From Austwickia chelonae (GTDB lineage Bacteria; Actinomycetota; Actinomycetes; Actinomycetales; Dermatophilaceae), in the NCBI RefSeq assembly GCF_003391095.1, contig NZ_CP031447.1:2914001-2978000 (forward strand): a DNA stretch of 64,000 bases, written 5' to 3'. The notes beneath the pieces are model-generated. The model had not been told where the DNA came from. It did no database searches and saw nothing but the letters and a program-made list of their open reading frames with translations. Of the stretch, positions 59,024 through 64,000 are shown piece after piece; positions within the stretch are counted from its first letter, which is position 1, and each line of letters opens with the position of its first letter. The position numbers were made by a program, and so were the translations under genes.

Positions 59024-60804
59024 CGGCGCGCGCAGTCTGCCGGCTTACCGCCGTAGACGAGCTTCACATCCTTGGGGAGGTCGTAGTAGCGATGGATCTT
59101 GTCGGCATACCGGGGGCTCTGGATGCCGTTGCTGTACAGGTAGGCCGGGGTCGGCCACCGGGCGGGCATGGCGATCTGCTTGCACCGTCCGGCTTTCGCC
59201 TCCTCGATCTGGTGGGCGGTCTTCTCCCAGGTGGCGGCATTGGCCTGGGTGGCCCGGATCGTGAGGGCTGCGGGCCACACCGACGAGGTGAGGGCCAGGA
59301 CCAGTGTGCCAGCCACGAGCCAGAGCGCGGCAGGGTGGACGCCGGGAACCGACGGCATCCGGGCGAAGACCTTCGACAGGCAGGCCTTTCCCTGCTGTTT
59401 GATCGTCCGGGGCGGTGCCTGCGGGGTCTCGGGTTTCGCGTTGGTCTCCGGTCGAGGGGTGGCTTCCTTCTCCGGGAGCTGAGGGGCCTCGGGCCGGGTG
59501 GGGAACTGCGGGGTGAGCAACACGTGCGCGCTGGCCACCACGGCGACCGCCAGCCAGACATTCGTCGGCAGGTACGCCCGGAAGGACAGCAAACCGATCA
59601 CCCACGGGATCGCGCCGCCCCCCATCGCGGCGAGCACCGCCATGGCGGGGATGGGCCCCAGCACATCCCGGCCGGCGATCGTCACCATCAGCAGGCCGAT
59701 CACGCAGACGACCAGCAGGCCCACTGCCACTGCGGCGACGATCGCGATCTGGTCGTTCGTGAACGGTTCGTTCGTCGTCATGACCCGCAAGGTCGACCGG
59801 GTCAACCGGTGGCGGCTGATCAGCCACGACCCGATGCCACCGGTCAGGGCCAGGCATCCGCCGATGACGATGAAGGTGTCCCGGCGGCGCGACCAGGCTG
59901 CCGCCACCACGAAGAAGGACGCCATCAACACGAAGGACCAGCCGGTGTCGACCAGTGCCTGCGAGCCATTGGCCAGCTGGGCGAGCCGGTTGCCGCTCTG
60001 CGCCGTCTCCGGGCTGTTGAACTCGGTCAGCCGCAGCCAGTAGCCGGGCGCGACCGCCTGGGTGACCAGCCCGATGACACTCGCCGCCGTACACACCCAC
60101 AGGGCCGGGCTGCGATGCTCCCGCCGGGTCACGATCCACGTCGCGATGACGAGTGCCGCCATCCCGGTCGACCCCTGCTCGTGCATCAGATGGGTCACCA
60201 CGACCGCCAGTGATCCGACCACCAGCAGAGGCAGTCCGACCGCACGACCGGAAGCGATGCGCATCAGCACGAAGCCGCCGATCAGCGCGAAGAAGACGGT
60301 GAAGACGTAGCTGACGGTCGCCGACATCCAGAAGAGCACGTCACCGGCCACGGCCAGCTTCGTCGCGATCATCACCGGGAACAAGGTGGCCGAACCGATC
60401 AGCAGGGCCACTGAGCGCCCGGTCGCCCACCGGCGCACTCCTGCCGAGGCCGACAGGCCCCACAGCCACACCAGTACCACCACGGCGGTGAACAGCACCG
60501 GCCCGACGATCTGCCAGAACCACGGACCGGGAGCCAACAGGGCCCGCACCAGGGTGTCCGCGAAGCGCCCGTTCAGGCTCGTGTAGTCGTAGACATAGGA
60601 GGCCACCCATTCGGTGAACGACAACCGGCCGTACGGGTGGCCCGACACCGTCGCGTTGTAATAGTCGTCGCCCTGCAGCACGTGGAAGCGGAAGGCGTAC
60701 AGCCAGTACGCCAGATGAGCGAGCAGGATCGCACCGACCGTACCGGCGAGCGCCGTCCGCCGAGACTGCTTCGGAGATGAGGGCAAGGCTTCCTCGCTGG
60801 TCAT
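59020..60804 (-). CDS. DUF6056-like polytopic membrane protein (copy 2)
   Basis: A 594-residue paralogue of the next gene: FHVLQGDDYYNATVSGHPYG, NGRFADTLVRALLAPGPWFW, AGDVLFWMSATVSYVF, THLMHEQGSTGMAALV and a C-terminal YYDLPKDVKLVYGGKPADC. Inserted between the TM core and the C-terminal domain is a ~50-residue Pro/Glu/Lys-rich linker (PEAPQLPEKEATPRPETN) absent from copy 1. ATG 60804 is used; the frame continues upstream but only as the opposite frame of hutH. It lies 77 bp after hutH. Confidence 0.78.
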   Translation of the reverse strand: MTSEEALPSSPKQSRRTALAGTVGAILLAHLAYWLYAFRFHVLQGDDYYNATVSGHPYGRLSFTEWVASYVYDYTSLNGRFADTLVRALLAPGPWFWQIVGPVLFTAVVVLVWLWGLSASAGVRRWATGRSVALLIGSATLFPVMIATKLAVAGDVLFWMSATVSYVFTVFFALIGGFVLMRIASGRAVGLPLLVVGSLAVVVTHLMHEQGSTGMAALVIATWIVTRREHRSPALWVCTAASVIGLVTQAVAPGYWLRLTEFNSPETAQSGNRLAQLANGSQALVDTGWSFVLMASFFVVAAAWSRRRDTFIVIGGCLALTGGIGSWLISRHRLTRSTLRVMTTNEPFTNDQIAIVAAVAVGLLVVCVIGLLMVTIAGRDVLGPIPAMAVLAAMGGGAIPWVIGLLSFRAYLPTNVWLAVAVVASAHVLLTPQFPTRPEAPQLPEKEATPRPETNAKPETPQAPPRTIKQQGKACLSKVFARMPSVPGVHPAALWLVAGTLVLALTSSVWPAALTIRATQANAATWEKTAHQIEEAKAGRCKQIAMPARWPTPAYLYSNGIQSPRYADKIHRYYDLPKDVKLVYGGKPADCARR

Positions 60805-60881
60805 GCTGGGGAGACTAGCAGCCTGGGCGGAACCGGCCCGGTTCGGGCGCGGCGCCACCCAGGACATGTCATCCGGGCAGG

Positions 60882-62489
60882 TCAGTACAGGTGTCCGATC
60901 ACCTGCTGCACAGCCCGGACGAGGTCTCCGTCGCGGATGGTGCGGTGGGCCAGTTCGATGTCCGGGGCGAGATGGCGGTCCGGGCCTGCGCCTTCCCAGC
61001 CGGCTTCGCGCAGGGCGGTGACGGCTGCTCCGGTCGCCGGTCCGGGTTGCAGGGGCGATCGGAGGAGCTGCCCTCGGGCGGCGGTCAGGTATTCGACGGC
61101 GAGGACCCGTGCGAGTCCGTCGACGGCCCGGCGCAGTTTGCGTCCGGCGGCCCATCCCATGGAGACGTGGTCCTCCTGCATGGCCGAGCTGGGGATGGAG
61201 TCGACCGAGGCCGGGGCGGCCAGTCGTTTCAGTTCGGAGACGATGGCGGCTTGGGTGTACTGGGCGATCATGTGGCCGGAGTCGGTGCCGGGGTCGTCGG
61301 CGAGGAAGGGCGGCAGCCCTTGGTTGCGGGCGACGTCGAGGAAGCGGTCGGTGCGGCGTTCGCTCATGGAGGCCACGTCGGCGACGACGACGGCGAGGAA
61401 GTCGAGGACGTAGGCGACGGGTGCGCCGTGGAAGTTGCCGTTGGACTCGACCCGACCGTCGGGGGTGACGACGGGGTTGTCGATCGCGGAGGCGAGTTCG
61501 CGTCCGGCGACGGTCAGCGCGTGGGTGAGGGTGTCGCGGGCGGCGCCGTGGACCTGGGGGCTGCAGCGTAGGGAGTAGGCGTCCTGGACGCGGGTGCAGG
61601 CTTGGGTGTCGTGGCTGGCTCGGAGGGGGCTGTCGGCAAGCACGGCGCGTAGGTTCGCGGCGGAGGCGGCCTGGCCGGGGTGGGGGCGCAACGCCTGGAG
61701 GTCTTCGGCGAAGACCCGGTCGGTGCCCAGGAGCGCTTCGATGCTCATGGCAGCGGTGATGTCGGCGCTGGTGAACAGCATGGCGAGGTCGGTGGCGGCG
61801 AGGCAGAGCATGCCGAGCATGCCGTCGGTGCCATTGATGAGCGCGAGGCCTTCTTTTTCCCGCAGGACCACGGGGGTGATGCCGGATTCGACGAGGGCGT
61901 CGGCGGCCGGTCGGCGGGTTCCGTTGCGGTCGTGGACCTCTCCTTCGCCCATGGCGGCCAGTGCGCAGTGCGCGAGCGGGGCCAGGTCGCCGGAGCAACC
62001 GAGTGAACCGTATTCGTGGACGACCGGGGTGATGCCGGCGTTGAGCAGCTGCGCGTAGGTGCGGGCGGTGGTCTCCTGGACGCCGGTGCGTCCGGTGGCG
62101 AGGGTGGCCAGGCGGAGCAGCATCAGCGCGCGGACGGTCTCGGTCTCGACCTGGGGTCCGCTGCCTGCAGCGTGGCTGCGTATCAGGCTGACCTGGAGGC
62201 GGGCTCGTTTCTCCGGGGGGATGGAGGTGGTGGCCAGCGCCCCGAATCCGGTGGAGATGCCGTAGTGGGGGATGTCGTCGTCGGCGAGTGCGTCGATGAC
62301 GTCGCGGGTGCGACGGATCCGTTCGAGAGCATCTTCGGCAAGGACGACCTGGGCACCGTGGCGGGCGACGGCGACGACATCGGCCACGCTGAGCGGCTGA
62401 GCACCGACGACGACCTGGGTGTGCCCGGTGGCGGCGGAACCGCCGGTGTGGGACGGCGGCGCGGGCGGTGACGTGGAGGATGAAGTCAT
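60882..62489 (-). CDS. hutH: histidine ammonia-lyase
   Basis: Converts histidine to urocanate and ammonia in histidine degradation. The 535-residue protein has HYGISTGFGALATTSI with the catalytic Tyr, the MIO-forming tripeptide Cys165-Ser166-Gly167 in GSLGCSGDLAPLAH, FLADDPGTDSGHMIAQYTQAAIVSE and SSAMQEDHVSMG. Cys in place of the more common Ala at the first MIO position is compatible with cofactor formation. The N-terminal ~25 residues are Ser/Pro/Thr-rich. No hutU, hutI or hutG is adjacent. Confidence 0.95.
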   Translation of the reverse strand: MTSSSTSPPAPPSHTGGSAATGHTQVVVGAQPLSVADVVAVARHGAQVVLAEDALERIRRTRDVIDALADDDIPHYGISTGFGALATTSIPPEKRARLQVSLIRSHAAGSGPQVETETVRALMLLRLATLATGRTGVQETTARTYAQLLNAGITPVVHEYGSLGCSGDLAPLAHCALAAMGEGEVHDRNGTRRPAADALVESGITPVVLREKEGLALINGTDGMLGMLCLAATDLAMLFTSADITAAMSIEALLGTDRVFAEDLQALRPHPGQAASAANLRAVLADSPLRASHDTQACTRVQDAYSLRCSPQVHGAARDTLTHALTVAGRELASAIDNPVVTPDGRVESNGNFHGAPVAYVLDFLAVVVADVASMSERRTDRFLDVARNQGLPPFLADDPGTDSGHMIAQYTQAAIVSELKRLAAPASVDSIPSSAMQEDHVSMGWAAGRKLRRAVDGLARVLAVEYLTAARGQLLRSPLQPGPATGAAVTALREAGWEGAGPDRHLAPDIELAHRTIRDGDLVRAVQQVIGHLY

Positions 62490-62563
62490 CCTCTTATCGA
62501 ACTGTGGCGGGCACGGCCGTCGTGGGATCTGTCACCGATCTGTGTCTCGGATCCGAGACAAGG

Positions 62564-62935
62564 TCAAGGCCTCTCCGTGGCCAGCCACCGGCAGCGTTCC
62601 TCCGTGGTGATCTCGTCGCCGGAGGTGGACTTCCCCTTCGGGTAATGGACCTTCCAGAATTCGTCCTCCTTGGTGGCCACAGCGGATCTACTGCCTTTGT
62701 CGCGGTAGAGGATCGTGACCGTGGCACAGGATTGCCAGATGTGGTGGACGACGACCTCGGACAGCTGCCCTTTGTCGTTCTCTGCCCGATGAACTGCCTG
62801 CCGGATCCGGGATTCGTCCTCGTACATGTCTGAATTCGTTGAAGCGCAGCCGGTGACCCCGACCAGTAATGCCGCGATCAGTGTCCCCGCCGACAGTGTG
62901 GCCGCTTTTTCCCTCACCCTCGCCTCGGCTCCCAT
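62564..62935 (-). CDS. small lipoprotein, 123 residues
   Basis: A type II signal peptide (TLSAGTLIAALLVGVTGC) ends at a lipobox Val-Thr-Gly-Cys, so the protein should be lipid-anchored outside the membrane. The mature part is ~90 residues with YEDESRIRQAVHRAEND and VVVHHIWQSCATVTILYRD, one extra Cys and a C-terminal ERCRWLATERP. Family not recognised. ATG 62935 is chosen because GAGGATAT precedes it; earlier in-frame starts exist. It lies 74 bp before hutH on the same strand. Confidence 0.75.
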   Translation of the reverse strand: MGAEARVREKAATLSAGTLIAALLVGVTGCASTNSDMYEDESRIRQAVHRAENDKGQLSEVVVHHIWQSCATVTILYRDKGSRSAVATKEDEFWKVHYPKGKSTSGDEITTEERCRWLATERP

Positions 62936-63102
62936 CGAGATATCCTCATGCGGCCGTTGCACCATGCCGTGGACAAACCGGAGTGCCGCCGGAATGTTTA
63001 CCGAGATTTTGGAAACCAGCGCCTCCCTTGGCGGAAACACCGGACCAAAAGCCCAACTCCATCGATCCGGGCTGGTCAAAGGCACGGTGTTACTGTCGAC
63101 GA

Positions 63103-63651
63103 GTGCGCAAGCTCTGGAACCACGCAGGACTACGTCAGATCGTCGTCTTCGGTGTCATCGGTGCTCTGGGCGTCCTGGTCAACCTCGCCATCAGCATCGT
63201 GTTGCATCGCGCCAACGGCGGCACCGTCAACGCCGGTGACCCGCTGTTCTCCCTGCCCGGAGGGGAATACTCCTTCCGGTTCCGGAATTTCGTCTGGTTG
63301 GCGGCCTTCTTCGGCGCCAATCTCTCCAACTTCGAGTTGAACCGGCGTTACACCTTCGCGAATCACTCCGCCGGACGCTGGTTCCGTCGCTATCTCGCCT
63401 TCTGCGGTTCGGGAATCGTCGCGATGTTCGTCGGAATGATCTGTCAGTGGGCACTCACCCACCCGGATTCCTTCTTCTACCTCGACTATTCCTGGCTCAA
63501 CGAGTCCGAGGGCATCCGTTCCCGGGAGTACTGGGCGCAGATCATCGCCATCTTCGTCTCGACCCCGGTGAACTTCGTGGCCAGTAAATATCTGGTCTTC
63601 CGTCACCGCCCGACCAGTGAGACCCTCGACCCCTCGCTGGAAGGCCAGTAG
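63103..63651 (+). CDS. GtrA-family membrane protein (second copy)
   Basis: A 182-residue four-TM GtrA-like protein: QIVVFGVIGALGVLVNLAISIVL, NFVWLAAFFGANLSNFELNRRYTF, YLAFCGSGIVAMFVGMICQWAL and the closing VSTPVNFVASKYLVFRHR. Larger extracytoplasmic loops than the copy at 54.8 kb (notably ~residues 38-58 and 122-146). The start is GTG 63103 with no visible ribosome binding site; the transcript may be leaderless. It is divergent from the lipoprotein gene. Confidence 0.85.
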   Translation: MRKLWNHAGLRQIVVFGVIGALGVLVNLAISIVLHRANGGTVNAGDPLFSLPGGEYSFRFRNFVWLAAFFGANLSNFELNRRYTFANHSAGRWFRRYLAFCGSGIVAMFVGMICQWALTHPDSFFYLDYSWLNESEGIRSREYWAQIIAIFVSTPVNFVASKYLVFRHRPTSETLDPSLEGQ

Positions 63652-63657
63652 ACCGGC

Positions 63658-63999
63658 CTACGTTTCCCCGGCCAACCCCCGATAGGCGATCACCAGTGAG
63701 CCCTGCCCGTCGCGCAGCACCTCCGCCTCCACGCGGAACACCCGGCGGATCAGCTCCGAGGTGAGCACCTCCCCCGTCGGCCCCGACGCCACCACCCGCC
63801 CCACCTCCAGCACGTACACCAGGTCGCAGAAGTGCGACGCCAGGTTCAGGTCGTGGAAGACGGCCACCGTCGTCACCGGAAGCGAACGCACCACCTCCAG
63901 GATCTCCCACTGCTGATGCACGTCCAGATGGTTCGTCGGCTCGTCCAACAACAGGCAGGGCGTCTGCTGGGCGATCGCCCGCGCCACCACCACCCGCTG
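63658..63999 (-). CDS. FecE-like ABC transporter ATPase (5' partial)
   Basis: The C-terminal 114 residues of an iron-siderophore/cobalamin-type ABC ATPase. The window edge cuts just after the signature motif (QRVVVARAIAQ). CLLLDEPTNHLDVHQQWEIL is Walker B plus D-loop and VAVFHDLNLASHFCD holds the switch His. GRVVASGPTGEVLTSELIRRVFRVEAEVL is the C-terminal pattern of the FecE/BtuD group. It converges on the GtrA gene with 6 bp between. Confidence 0.92.
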   Translation of the reverse strand, partial: QRVVVARAIAQQTPCLLLDEPTNHLDVHQQWEILEVVRSLPVTTVAVFHDLNLASHFCDLVYVLEVGRVVASGPTGEVLTSELIRRVFRVEAEVLRDGQGSLVIAYRGLAGET

Positions 64000-64000
64000 C

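Noticed and set aside
60805-61998. 398-codon upstream extension of the DUF6056 copy 2 frame
   Set aside because: It lies inside hutH in another frame and reads as Arg/Pro-rich nonsense; it is a GC-bias shadow.

Overview
The window reads as chromosome of a high-GC Gram-positive actinomycete. Evidence: strongly GC-biased third codon positions, frequent GTG/TTG starts, ATGA/GTGA gene overlaps, a mycobacterial-type Nei2 glycosylase, DUF4235 and DUF4921 proteins, a YkoEDC-type thiamine-precursor ECF transporter, and a Bkd complex under an AsnC-type regulator. A member of Micrococcales/Dermatophilaceae is possible, but I cannot name the genus from sequence alone. No tRNA, rRNA or CRISPR array was seen.

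Layout. 0-2 kb: the end of a prolyl-oligopeptidase-like gene reads in frame into a GNAT acetyltransferase, followed by a class V aminotransferase cut by a decayed IS5-family remnant. 2-8.4 kb: nagA, an exonuclease-fold protein lacking most catalytic residues, an HSL-type esterase, a tocopherol-cyclase-like protein and a DUF1023 hydrolase. 8.4-11.6 kb: two back-to-back cobalamin riboswitches. One leads to an ornithine aminotransferase-like gene plus cobF, the other to an unknown 170-residue protein. 11.6-15.7 kb: a DHA2 efflux pump with its divergent TetR regulator and palindromic operator, then an NTF2-like protein and a sirtuin. 15.9-24.4 kb: a membrane protein with a Pro/Ala/Lys tail, Mrr endonuclease, Nei2, a frameshifted FAD/NAD(P)-binding protein, a Phd-like/MazF toxin-antitoxin pair and an MFS transporter. 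24.6-25.8 kb: a secreted streptogrisin-like protease.

25.9-30.8 kb holds a YbiW-type glycyl radical enzyme, a fructose-6-phosphate-aldolase-like enzyme and a DeoR regulator in one operon, with the radical-SAM activase divergent and a GGTTTC-N4-GAAACC operator between them. 30.8-33 kb: DUF4921 and thioesterase genes. 33-34 kb is a gene-poor stretch ending in a strong terminator with no gene of its own, so a non-coding RNA is possible. 34-36.7 kb: an LPXTG-anchored thioester-domain adhesin and a PhzF-family protein. 36.7-37.4 kb is an AT-rich island just upstream of a MacB/FtsX-type ABC exporter. 40.6-43.9 kb: a TPP-riboswitch-controlled ECF transporter. 44.4-48.8 kb: branched-chain 2-oxoacid dehydrogenase with its Lrp/AsnC regulator. 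48.9-60.8 kb: envelope glycan functions (flippase, GT2, GtrA, three large polytopic proteins, two of them paralogues) interleaved with an oxidoreductase, a PepE-like protein lacking its nucleophile and an AI-2E-type permease. 60.9-64 kb: hutH, a lipoprotein, a second GtrA and the end of a FecE-like ATPase.

The items most worth attention are the glycyl-radical/aldolase module, the paired cobalamin riboswitches with an unexpected aminotransferase and an unknown protein, the possible non-coding RNA unit at 33 kb, and the AT-rich segment in front of the peptide-type exporter.
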